From positions 6,669-70,668 of the forward strand of contig CATZNW010000010.1 in assembly GCA_958422185.1 (NCBI GenBank): 64,000 nucleotides of DNA, in the 5' to 3' direction. This DNA is from an uncultured Clostridium sp. (lineage in GTDB: Bacteria > Bacillota > Clostridia > Oscillospirales > Acutalibacteraceae). Under the pieces are notes generated by a model. The model saw nothing but the letters and a program-made list of their open reading frames with translations. It did no database searches and was not told the DNA's origin. The position numbers and the translations under genes were made by a program. Positions 34,853 through 42,529 of the stretch are shown piece after piece; position 1 is the first letter of the stretch, and every line of letters starts with the position of its first letter.

Positions 34853-36775
34853 TCAATATCTTACATAAACGGCCATTTCATTTTCGCCGCGGTTCGCCCA
34901 TTTATAATACGGTATGAATTTCAGCCTTACAAGCCTTTCGTTCGGCGGGCGGTATTCACTGTATAAGGCTCTGCTTTCAAAATATTCCCTGTATCCGTCA
35001 GCAAAAATATTTTCTCCGTCAAAGGAAAATTTCGCGTGCTTGGAAAGCCGCAGCATTTGCAGATCGGCGCCGTTGTCTTTTTCCTCAAGGCAGTAAATGA
35101 ACGGTCCGCGCGTGACCGCAACTTTTCCCATGTTCTCACGCACATTCGGATTACACCGAATTATCTTTATTCCCGTGTTAAAATCAGCCGTTATCGTTTG
35201 CTCTTTATTTGTCTCAAAATAAGCGTAGCCTTTTTTTATAAACGGATCTTTGCGGCTGAAAGTGAAATGATCGCACCATTCCGGAATTCTCAACGCTATT
35301 TTGATTGCTTTGCGCGGCTTTATTTTAACTTCAATTTTCCCACTGCCTGTATAATCGCCTGTGATCTCTATCTCGGCGTCTTTGCATTGCGCTTTACAGT
35401 TTTTGTAAAGATTAATAAAAACGGTGTCTTCGCTTTGGGTAAAACAGTATTCGCCAAGGCCGGAAATGAGGCGCGCAATATTCGGCGGGCAGCAGGCGCA
35501 GCCAAACCATTTTTGCCTTGTTGCTTTTATGTGGCTTTTTCTTTCGTCGGCCGCAAGCGTTTTCGGGTCAACGTCAAGCGGATTTGTGTAGAAGAATGAT
35601 TTCCCGTCCTCCGCCATACCGGAAAGCACACAGTTATACAGGCATTTTTCGGCGGTATTGAAATACTTGGAGTCAAAATCCGCCTGCATCATCCGCCTGG
35701 CAAAAAATATCAGTCCGACAGCGGCGCAGGTTTCCGCATATGCCGTGCCGTTCGGGAGGTCATAGGCGTATGTAAACGCTTCTCCCTCTTTTGTTGAACC
35801 GATTCCGCCTGTTATATACATTTTAGTATTTACTATATCATCAAACAGTGTTTTGCATGCGGTTAAAAGTTCTTCGTCATCATCAAGCCTTGCAAGATGC
35901 GCCATAGCCGTGTAAAGATAAACGGCGCGCACCGCGTGCCCGGCCGCCTCTTTCTGTGCCCGTACAGGCAGATGCGCTTGATTATATATGTATTTGATTT
36001 TGTTTTCAGGAGTGCTTTCGCCGCGCTCAACGTCAAAATAGTACGGTCTTGTGCCACGCCTGTTTATAAAAAGTCGCGCTGTGTCAAGGTAATCCTGTTT
36101 CCCGGTCAAGCCGTAAAGTTTTAGCATACCTTCCTCCGCTATGGGGTGACCGCCGTATCCCTGCCTTCCGTTTTCACCGAATTCTTTGCATATCAGATCG
36201 GCAAAACGCTCGGCGGCATTCAGCAGCGCTTTCTTCCCGGTAACGGAATAATGGGCGCACGCCGCTTCAGCAAGGTGACCGAAACAGTACAGTTCGTGAA
36301 AATCACGCAGGTTTTCAAACCTCGCCGCGGGATTGTTTATAGTGTAAAGAGTGTCGATATATCCATCGTCCTCAGCGGCGGAGCATATCAGTTCTGTCAC
36401 GTCATCAACCGCGGTTTCAAGTTCGGCGTCCGGGTGATTTTGCAGGGAATATGATGCCGCTTCTATCCATTTATAAAGATCCGAATCCTGAAATACCCAG
36501 CCTTTAAAAGCCGACGGCTCTGAATTTTCATTAGTGTAATGCCATTTATCCGTAGGATAAACGGGAGTTTTTGCTCCGCTTTTTCTGAGCTTTATCAACT
36601 TTGCCGCTTTCCTGAAATTTTCCATGCACTGGCTCGGCTCGGCGCCGTCAATGCCGTCTTCAAGTGCCTTTAACTGATAGGGGATAACTTCTCTGCGAAC
36701 AAGTTCCTGCTCATTTTTCCAAAAGGAATTTTTAAATTCAACGTTTTTTTGATTTATAACCTTTGCGTTTTCCAT
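34853..36775 (-). CDS. Beta-L-arabinofuranosidase, GH127
   Basis: A 640-residue cytoplasmic enzyme releasing L-arabinofuranose. The family zinc/nucleophile cysteines lie in WFGCACCPPNIARL, with the Glu region GGIGSTKEGEAF and an (alpha/alpha)6 barrel rich in helices, followed by C-terminal beta domains. ATG 36775 (MENAKVINQK) is chosen because CGGAGA lies seven bases upstream; five extra codons are open upstream. It lies opposite the GPH symporter and has no sugar regulator next to it. Other GH127 specificities are possible. Confidence 0.88.
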   Translation of the reverse strand: MENAKVINQKNVEFKNSFWKNEQELVRREVIPYQLKALEDGIDGAEPSQCMENFRKAAKLIKLRKSGAKTPVYPTDKWHYTNENSEPSAFKGWVFQDSDLYKWIEAASYSLQNHPDAELETAVDDVTELICSAAEDDGYIDTLYTINNPAARFENLRDFHELYCFGHLAEAACAHYSVTGKKALLNAAERFADLICKEFGENGRQGYGGHPIAEEGMLKLYGLTGKQDYLDTARLFINRRGTRPYYFDVERGESTPENKIKYIYNQAHLPVRAQKEAAGHAVRAVYLYTAMAHLARLDDDEELLTACKTLFDDIVNTKMYITGGIGSTKEGEAFTYAYDLPNGTAYAETCAAVGLIFFARRMMQADFDSKYFNTAEKCLYNCVLSGMAEDGKSFFYTNPLDVDPKTLAADERKSHIKATRQKWFGCACCPPNIARLISGLGEYCFTQSEDTVFINLYKNCKAQCKDAEIEITGDYTGSGKIEVKIKPRKAIKIALRIPEWCDHFTFSRKDPFIKKGYAYFETNKEQTITADFNTGIKIIRCNPNVRENMGKVAVTRGPFIYCLEEKDNGADLQMLRLSKHAKFSFDGENIFADGYREYFESRALYSEYRPPNERLVRLKFIPYYKWANRGENEMAVYVRY

Positions 36776-36829
36776 ATTTTCTCCGGGCATACAGACAATA
36801 ATTATAATGATTTAAAATTTATCTAAAGC

Positions 36830-36858
36830 AAAAAGCCGCCGCTTGATCTCGCGGCAGC
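36830..36858 (-). terminator. Terminator after the DUF6485-like gene
   Basis: On the minus strand GCTGCCGC/GCGGCGGC forms an eight-pair stem followed by TTTTT. Confidence 0.65.
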
Positions 36859-36863
36859 GTTGC

Positions 36864-37082
36864 TTATTTTTTGTATTTGCTGTTTTGCACAAGTTCGCAA
36901 AATGCCTCAAACCCGTCGGAAGTGCGTTTGTCGGCATCCTCAAACAGGTTGAAATAGCAACTCGGCATTTCCCGTGTTTTAAGATTTTTTTCAATACAGG
37001 GCGCGCAGCCCTTGTTGTGGTTTCTCGGGTGCAGTTTGCACTTGAAATTTGTGCAGGTGCAGAATTCACTTAAATTACCCAT
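36864..37082 (-). CDS. Small cysteine-rich protein, DUF6485-like
   Basis: Seventy-two residues with eight or so Cys/His positions in the order CTCTNFKCKLHPRNHNKGC-x2-C, then SCYF and CEL, suggesting one metal-binding site. The CTNFKCKLHPRNHNKGC signature is typical of DUF6485 proteins of anaerobes; function unknown. A strong GGAAAGGAAG ribosome site precedes ATG 37082. Shares direction and close spacing (24 bases) with the membrane protein upstream. Confidence 0.72.
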   Translation of the reverse strand: MGNLSEFCTCTNFKCKLHPRNHNKGCAPCIEKNLKTREMPSCYFNLFEDADKRTSDGFEAFCELVQNSKYKK

Positions 37083-37106
37083 TGTTTTTTCTTCCTTTCC
37101 TGTGCA

Positions 37107-37409
37107 TCATGCGGCAAAATCAAATCCTGTATCCTGATATGTGCCGCTGTTATCTTTCTTTTGCTGCCATACCCGCTCCGTGTGGCGCTCCGTTGCTCTG
37201 GCGTTCCTGCGTTTTTTCTGTTCACGGGCTTCTTTTGTTAAAAATACTGCGCTGAAAATGATTGCAAGCGCCGCGACCTCCGCTGCCAGCACAAGGCGCA
37301 TCTCGATCTGACTCAGCTCATCAAAAAGCCTGAACGGAAGGGACATTGCCGCAAAACCGGCAGCGGCAGTTACAACAAAAAGTAAAGTGTTTTGGATGAA
37401 ATTTTTCAT
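37107..37409 (-). CDS. Small two-helix membrane protein, unknown function
   Basis: A 100-residue protein with two predicted helices (residues about 5-25 and 38-58) and a strongly basic cytoplasmic tail (KEAREQKKRRNARATERH). Not recognised. AAAAAGGAGAATTGCAAT precedes the ATG. Its upstream region has a TTGCAA-16-TAAAAT promoter-like pair and a copy of the TTGCGTATTG motif that also flanks the pdxR-pdxK gap, so it may belong to the same regulon. Confidence 0.65.
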   Translation of the reverse strand: MKNFIQNTLLFVVTAAAGFAAMSLPFRLFDELSQIEMRLVLAAEVAALAIIFSAVFLTKEAREQKKRRNARATERHTERVWQQKKDNSGTYQDTGFDFAA

Positions 37410-37475
37410 ATTGCAATTCTCCTTTTTTCGTGTTTTTTCTTACATCTCTCATTTTACACAAACGGAATGCAATTG

Positions 37476-37485
37476 CAATACGCAA
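37476..37485 (-). promoter_or_regulatory. Third copy of the TTGCGTATTG motif
   Basis: Minus-strand TTGCGTATTG is identical over ten bases to the copy at 38869-38878. It lies between the pdxR terminator and the 100-residue membrane protein gene and overlaps the palindrome TGCAATTGCA (37468-37477). Candidate operator for the PdxR-type regulator. Confidence 0.4.
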
Positions 37486-37490
37486 AACAT

Positions 37491-37516
37491 TAACAGTCCT
37501 TAAATAAGGACTGTTA
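37491..37516 (-). terminator. Terminator after the PdxR-type regulator
   Basis: A perfect ten-pair stem TAACAGTCCT/AGGACTGTTA with a six-base loop lies just past the stop codon; only a weak T run follows. Confidence 0.6.
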
Positions 37517-37527
37517 GAACAAAAATT

Positions 37528-38790
37528 CTAACGGATTATTGACTTTTTTAAAGCATTTGCCGCGTTCTCTAGCTCACTTTGCTCTATACTTCCGGGGCTC
37601 AGTACAAGTGATATCATGCCGTCTTCATATTTTTCAACATACAGTCTGATACCGCTTCTTTCAAAGTCTGAAGCATTTCCGTGAAACGGGACCTGCAAAA
37701 TGACCTGAAGCAGATTTTCACTGATCTCTATCTTACATCCTGGAAACGTTTTTTGCAATATGTTATAGAATAATTTTGTTTTTGCAGTGTAAAATCTTCG
37801 GGTCTTTCTTATCTGTGCCATGAGGCGCCCGTCGCGTATAAAACTGCACAGAGCGATCTGTTCCGTCTTGCTTGCCGTCTGGCTGAATTTATAGATGTTC
37901 TGCCTGTATTTTTCGGCAAGCGGGCCCGTAAGCACCATAAAGCTTATTCTGATGGACGGAAGCAGAAGTCTTGAAAAAGAACCTATATAAACAACGTTGC
38001 TGCCTCCTGAAAGCGCGTAAAGCGACGGCGTCGGCATACTGTTATACTGAAAATCGCTTTCGTAATCGTCTTCTATCACAAGGCTGCCGTGCTGCGCGGA
38101 ATACCTTGTCAGTTCAATTCTGCGCCTGTTGGGCATAACGTCGCCCCAGCGCGTCATATGAGAAGGGGAAACATAGATTATATCAGCGTCTTTGTATCTG
38201 TAACGCACTTCAAAGCCGTAATCCTCAAAAAGCGCAGCGCCCTGAACGAAGCTTTTATCCGGAAAGGATACGGTTTTACCTTTGTCCGTCAGTGCGCAGA
38301 GCACATGGAGGAGGCTCTGTACTCCAGCCCCGATCACGATCCTGTCCGCCGACGCGGCAACATTGCGCTTTTCAAGTATGTATTCGGAAATTGCCTGCCG
38401 CAGTTCCTCCTCTCCCTGAGGTTCGCTGTATGACAACAGCCGTTCATTTTGCCTGAGCGCCGCTTTCATGTGTCTGCGCCATATGTCAAAGTCAAAGCTC
38501 TCTCTGTCCGCGGCGGTTCCGCAGAAATTATATAGTATTTTCTCTTCCCGCGCGGATTCGGTTGTTTTCTGCTTCTGCGGACATTTATAGGATACATAGT
38601 ATCCGCTTTGCGGTTCACTTATTATGTATCCGTCCTCCGAGAGTGCGAAATATGCGTTTTGTATCGTTGTTCTGCTCACGGAAAACAGTTCGCTTGCCTT
38701 GCGCACTGACGGAAGCTTGGCCCCGTACAGGACCTGGCCCGATATAATTTCATTTCTTATATAATCATAGATCTCTGAATATTTGCTCAT
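37528..38790 (-). CDS. pdxR: MocR-family regulator (GntR HTH plus aminotransferase domain), PdxR-like
   Basis: A 420-residue fusion: an N-terminal GntR winged helix (SEIYDYIRNEIISGQVLYGAKLPSVRKASELFSV) and a fold-type I aminotransferase domain that senses PLP. In the PLP site the motif IGSFSRLLLPSIRISFMV carries Arg where the usual sequence GTFSKxLxPxLRLGY has the Schiff-base Lys; this should be confirmed by alignment. It is divergent from a pyridoxal kinase and a vitamin transporter component, the standard context of PdxR, which switches vitamin B6 genes by PLP level. Confidence 0.85.
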   Translation of the reverse strand: MSKYSEIYDYIRNEIISGQVLYGAKLPSVRKASELFSVSRTTIQNAYFALSEDGYIISEPQSGYYVSYKCPQKQKTTESAREEKILYNFCGTAADRESFDFDIWRRHMKAALRQNERLLSYSEPQGEEELRQAISEYILEKRNVAASADRIVIGAGVQSLLHVLCALTDKGKTVSFPDKSFVQGAALFEDYGFEVRYRYKDADIIYVSPSHMTRWGDVMPNRRRIELTRYSAQHGSLVIEDDYESDFQYNSMPTPSLYALSGGSNVVYIGSFSRLLLPSIRISFMVLTGPLAEKYRQNIYKFSQTASKTEQIALCSFIRDGRLMAQIRKTRRFYTAKTKLFYNILQKTFPGCKIEISENLLQVILQVPFHGNASDFERSGIRLYVEKYEDGMISLVLSPGSIEQSELENAANALKKSIIR

Positions 38791-38816
38791 AACTGTACTC
38801 TAAAAAAACATCAAAA

Positions 38817-38878
38817 TTGCGTATATAAATAATGCCGATATCATTATATAATATACTCAAGCTAAAATCAATACGCAA
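38817..38878. promoter_or_regulatory. Divergent pdxR/pdxK control region with paired inverted sites
   Basis: TTGCGTAT at 38817-38824 faces ATACGCAA at 38871-38878, a perfect eight-base inverted pair whose outer ends are 62 bases apart. Between them lie a minus-strand promoter for pdxR (TTGATT 38871-38866, 17-base spacer, TATAAT 38848-38843) and a plus-strand TATAAT at 38847-38852. One half-site overlaps the pdxR -35. The arrangement fits a MocR regulator bridging two sites to repress itself and control pdxK. Confidence 0.5.
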
Positions 38879-38901
38879 GGATCCGAAGGATACGTGATTT
38901 T

Positions 38902-39672
38902 ATGAAAAAATGTGCAGTGATAAACGATATTTCAGGCTTCGGCAAGTGCTCGCTGGTTGTTCAGCTGCCGATACTCAGTGTTCTCGGGATCGAGGCGCAT
39001 CCCGCTACCACCGCAGTACTTTCCAATCAAACCGCGTACGGAAGCTATTACAGCCGTGATATGACCGATTTTTTGGGCCCGTGCTTTGAGCAGTGGAATA
39101 AACTCGGCGCGGAGTTTGACGGAGTTTTAACAGGTTATTTTGCTTCTGCAAATGAGGTCAGGACGGTTCTTGATCATTTCGGTAATACAAAAGCGCTTTT
39201 TGTAGTTGATCCGGTAATGGGCGATAACGGCGAGCTTTACAGCGGATTTACCGGCAGCCTGTGTGATGAAATAAAAGAGCTTGCCTGCCGCGCTGATATA
39301 ATAACCCCTAATATTACTGAACTGTTGCAGATTACCGGTGAAAATAACATAAAAAACGCTGCGGATGCCATGCTTAGAAACGGTAACAAAGCGGTGGTTT
39401 TAACCGGCGTTGAGGAAAACAGTATGATAGGCAGCACCGTTTTTACGCCGAGCGGCAGCAGAACATTTCTTTCACCGAAACGAGGAGGGTATTTTTCCGG
39501 CACGGGCGATATTTTTTCGGCGGTTCTGACGGGAATGATGCTGAAAGGAGCGTCTGTGTTTGACGCGGCACGCTTTGCGGGTGATTTTATTTCAAAAGTA
39601 ATTTCGGAAACAGATGTAAAAAACGCGCAGGACGGCGTTGATTTTGAAAAAAGGATTGGTGATCTGATATGA
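38902..39672 (+). CDS. pdxY: Pyridoxal/pyridoxamine kinase
   Basis: Ribokinase-like vitamin B6 kinase of 256 residues that makes PLP from salvaged vitamers. It starts with VINDISGFGKCSLVVQLPIL, has VDPVMGDNGELY and ITPNITEL, and ends with the anion-hole/catalytic GTGDIFSAVLTG. This layout fits PdxY/PdxK of the salvage pathway rather than ThiD. Its stop overlaps the ECF S-component start by four bases. First gene after the PdxR-controlled intergenic region. Confidence 0.87.
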   Translation: MKKCAVINDISGFGKCSLVVQLPILSVLGIEAHPATTAVLSNQTAYGSYYSRDMTDFLGPCFEQWNKLGAEFDGVLTGYFASANEVRTVLDHFGNTKALFVVDPVMGDNGELYSGFTGSLCDEIKELACRADIITPNITELLQITGENNIKNAADAMLRNGNKAVVLTGVEENSMIGSTVFTPSGSRTFLSPKRGGYFSGTGDIFSAVLTGMMLKGASVFDAARFAGDFISKVISETDVKNAQDGVDFEKRIGDLI

Positions 39673-40199
39673 ACAAAACTATGAGTGTAAATAAAACAAC
39701 AAAAAATATCTGCTTTTCAGCCATGTTTGCTGCCATGGTCTTCGGCCTAACGATGCTTCATGTGCCGATAGGTGCAGGGGGATACATACATGTGGGCGAT
39801 GCTGTGATTTATGTAACTGCGCTTTTAATGGGCGGCCCGTGGGCTTTCATTTCCGCTGCCATCGGAGCGGCGTGTGCCGATCTGGTTTCCGGCTTTGCCG
39901 TTTATGTGATCCCGTCCGCTATAATCAAAATGATGATCGCGCTGCCGTTTGTTCTTGTTTCAAAAAAAGAAACAAAATTGCTGAGTCTGCGCACCGCTCT
40001 TTTTACGGTCGTTTCCGGAATCATAACAATTCTGGGATATTTCATTACGGATCTTATCGTGTACAGGGAGGGCGCAATTGCGGATCTTCCGGCAAATGTG
40101 ATACAGGCAGTTGGCAGTGCAGTCGTATTTATTGTTCTTGCATTTGCGCTTGACCGCGCCGGAATAAAATTACGTTTTAAAAAGGAGATGGAAAAATAA
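39669..40199 (+). CDS. ECF transporter S component, probably for vitamin B6
   Basis: A 176-residue membrane protein with about five to six helices and the S-component pattern GAGGYIHVGDAVIYVTALLMGGPWAFISAAIGAACADL. S components bind a vitamin and dock on a shared EcfAA'T module encoded elsewhere. The four-base overlap with the pyridoxal kinase gene strongly suggests pyridoxine or pyridoxal as substrate (PdxU-like); thiamine-precursor carriers look similar, so the substrate is inferred from context. Confidence 0.82.
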   Translation: MNKTMSVNKTTKNICFSAMFAAMVFGLTMLHVPIGAGGYIHVGDAVIYVTALLMGGPWAFISAAIGAACADLVSGFAVYVIPSAIIKMMIALPFVLVSKKETKLLSLRTALFTVVSGIITILGYFITDLIVYREGAIADLPANVIQAVGSAVVFIVLAFALDRAGIKLRFKKEMEK

Positions 40200-40810
40200 T
40201 GGCTGATATCATTTATACCTGGGACGGCAATACTTACTTCAACATTACAAATAAATGCCCTTGTAACTGCGCTTTTTGTATTCGCAGAAAAGCGGATGCC
40301 GTCGGAGATGCAAAACGCCTGTGGCATGATACAGAGCCGGCTTTTGAAGATATTAAGGCCGCTGTTGACGCCTATGATTTTACCGGCGTGACGGAAGCTG
40401 TTTTTTGCGGCTACGGTGAGCCTAGCAACGCTTATGATAATCTGATCAAAACGGCAAAATATATGAAAAAGCTTTATCCGGATATAAAGCTGCGTATAAA
40501 TACAAACGGGCTTTCGGATCTGATCAACGGCAGATCCACAGCTGAGGAGATTTGCTCCGTCATAGATATCGTTTCTGTGTCACTGAATGATCCGACTTCT
40601 GAAAAATACGATAAGATAACAAAGAATATTTATCCCGGCAAAGCGTTTCCGGCAATGCTTGAGTTTACAAAAGAGTGCGTTGCTTTCGGCGCGGAGGTCT
40701 GGATGACAGTCGTTGATGTTATCCCGCCGGAAGATATTGAAAAATCCCGTAAGATCTGTAAAGAATGCGGAGCGCACTTCCGCCTTCGTTCTTATGATCG
40801 GGGTAGATGA
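40199..40810 (+). CDS. TatD-associated radical SAM protein
   Basis: A 203-residue radical SAM enzyme with the 4Fe-4S motif CPCNCAFC (C-x3-C-x2-C) near residue 19 and a GYGEPS loop for SAM. The short length and the N-terminal IIYTWDGNTYFNITNKC are those of the radical SAM proteins that occur beside or fused to TatD nucleases; no tatD is seen here. Reaction unknown. It overlaps the S-component gene by one base, so it is co-expressed with B6 salvage. A terminator follows. Confidence 0.82.
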   Translation: MADIIYTWDGNTYFNITNKCPCNCAFCIRRKADAVGDAKRLWHDTEPAFEDIKAAVDAYDFTGVTEAVFCGYGEPSNAYDNLIKTAKYMKKLYPDIKLRINTNGLSDLINGRSTAEEICSVIDIVSVSLNDPTSEKYDKITKNIYPGKAFPAMLEFTKECVAFGAEVWMTVVDVIPPEDIEKSRKICKECGAHFRLRSYDRGR

Positions 40811-40821
40811 GCAGAATATAG

Positions 40822-40858
40822 AAAAAACCGCTTTGCTTTTTATGCAAAGCGGTTTTTT
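40822..40858. terminator. Bidirectional terminator
   Basis: A perfect 15-pair stem AAAAAACCGCTTTGC/GCAAAGCGGTTTTTT serves the radical SAM gene and the converging polymerase gene. Confidence 0.9.
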
Positions 40859-40870
40859 CTCTGTCATTAT

Positions 40871-42355
40871 TTATGTTGCAGCCCCTGCAAGTTCGCGCTC
40901 GTTTTCCGTTTCGCGGACGGGTAGCCTGCCCGGCTCGTTTTCCTCATAGCATCTGCTGATCGCCTGAGTCACCCCCACAAGCATCATAAGCAGTATAATC
41001 TGTTTTGGCGAATTGAAAATGTAATCCGTCAGTCCGAACCCGAGGAACATAATAAGGCTTGTAAATATATAGAAGATAAGACTGTATCTTTTTCCGCTCG
41101 GAGCCTTGGTTTTGAAAAGCGTAACCGCAGTCATGATGATGACCGCGAATATAACGGCAATGCCGATGATTCCGAGCTCAGCCCAGATCTCCAGCACAAA
41201 ATTGTGGGCATGCGGTTTGTCAAGTCCGTAGTTTTCCAGCAGAAATTTGCCGGTGCTTTCACATCCGAACCCCAATCCTATAAGAAAAACGCGTATGTTT
41301 TCCGTTATGTAATCTATTGCGCTCTCCCATATTACAAAATGATTGGCAGAGGATTGCTTTGCAGCCTGAGCCGCTGCGGCTGCAACCTCGTGCGCAGGGG
41401 CCGGGGGAACGTCTCCGGCAGGCGTGGTGTGCACCGGAATGGCAATAAGTCCGTATCTCGCCAAAAGGGAAGGCACTATTATAAGCAGAGTTGGTATCAG
41501 TATGTTAAACAGTGCTTTGCCATGGCGCTTGATAAGGACGATAAACATAAATACCCAGCCGGCAAGCGCAATCACGCATCCTGCTCTGGTCATCGTTGAA
41601 CTTAATCCGGCGCTTATAAATATATTTATAAAGAAGTACAGTGCTTTCTGCTTTTTGGTCTTGGCGTTTAAAAATAAATAAACCGAAAGGGGATAAACGA
41701 ATATAAGATATGTTGCAAGCAGGTTCGGGTTTGAAAAGAAGCCGCTGGCCCTGTCTTCAAAAGTATTCGTTCTGATTTCAAACGGCAGCCATGTGTAAAC
41801 GATTTTGTCAAGCCCTTTATATATCGGGGTGGGCAGCACAAAATCGGAACTGATATAGCCGGTACTGTAAAGCGTGTAGGTGCAGATCTGAACTGCGCCT
41901 ACTACTCCGTTTACTGCTCCGCTGAAAACAGCGGTCTTAAGTACTTCGTCGATCTTCCATCTTGTATCGGCAAGATTGTAGATCATAACAAGTATCAGAA
42001 ATACGGCCCACCAAAGCCCCGCCGTTCCCAGCGTATCAAGTTTTGTATCGCTCCAAAGCACGCTTATAAGCGCCAGGCTCATAAATGCCATCAGAACTTT
42101 TCCTATTGTGCCGACTTTGGCTTTGCGTCCCTCGCGCGACCACTGCAGCTTAAATATAATAAACGCCGCAAACAGTAAAAACGGGCTGACGTATTCCGGC
42201 AGTATGGGGAAAAGGAATACCGTGGCAAGCAGCCAACGCCATGCGGGGCTTTCCTGCCGATGGTTCATCTCTTGCATATAAAGCATCATTCTCCGATAAT
42301 ATTCACGGCGCAAATAGACCGTGTTATTGTATAAAGAATTAGAACAATAAAGCAC
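40871..42355 (-). CDS. O-antigen ligase/Wzy-like polysaccharide polymerase
   Basis: A membrane protein of up to 494 residues with about 12 helices and the Wzy_C signature near RASGFFSNPNLLATYLIFVYPL and GLGFGCESTGKFLLENYGLDKPHAHNFVLEIWAELGIIG, where the H in AHN is typical. It would join or polymerise lipid-linked glycans outside the membrane. Start uncertain: GTG 42355 lies about 27 bases after the predicted transcription start; ATG 42289 and 42277 (GGAGA 12 bases upstream) are alternatives. Single gene, divergent from the PpiC pair. Confidence 0.82.
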   Translation of the reverse strand: MLYCSNSLYNNTVYLRREYYRRMMLYMQEMNHRQESPAWRWLLATVFLFPILPEYVSPFLLFAAFIIFKLQWSREGRKAKVGTIGKVLMAFMSLALISVLWSDTKLDTLGTAGLWWAVFLILVMIYNLADTRWKIDEVLKTAVFSGAVNGVVGAVQICTYTLYSTGYISSDFVLPTPIYKGLDKIVYTWLPFEIRTNTFEDRASGFFSNPNLLATYLIFVYPLSVYLFLNAKTKKQKALYFFINIFISAGLSSTMTRAGCVIALAGWVFMFIVLIKRHGKALFNILIPTLLIIVPSLLARYGLIAIPVHTTPAGDVPPAPAHEVAAAAAQAAKQSSANHFVIWESAIDYITENIRVFLIGLGFGCESTGKFLLENYGLDKPHAHNFVLEIWAELGIIGIAVIFAVIIMTAVTLFKTKAPSGKRYSLIFYIFTSLIMFLGFGLTDYIFNSPKQIILLMMLVGVTQAISRCYEENEPGRLPVRETENERELAGAAT

Positions 42356-42388
42356 TGACCTGCTGTGAGCAAGTCAGGCCCTTATCAC

Positions 42389-42417
42389 ATAATACTACAT
42401 TTTATCTATGTTTTCAA
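42389..42417 (-). promoter_or_regulatory. Promoter for the O-antigen ligase-like gene
   Basis: Minus-strand TTGAAA (42417-42412), 17-base spacer, TATTAT (42394-42389). An imperfect hairpin (42357-42379) lies in the short leader. Confidence 0.6.
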
Positions 42418-42468
42418 CAAAAATATTTTCCTGTTAAAAATATTAATATTTAGGCAACGTATTTAATA

Positions 42469-42497
42469 TTGAAATAAAGCACGGCTTAGTGTATAAT
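42469..42497 (+). promoter_or_regulatory. Promoter for the first PpiC gene
   Basis: TTGAAA (42469-42474), 17-base spacer, perfect TATAAT (42492-42497). A 14-base palindrome AAATATTAATATTT at 42438-42451 sits between the two divergent promoters and could be an operator. Confidence 0.7.
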
Positions 42498-42529
42498 GAA
42501 TTGTATTGAATTTTGTAGGGAGAGTCCTT

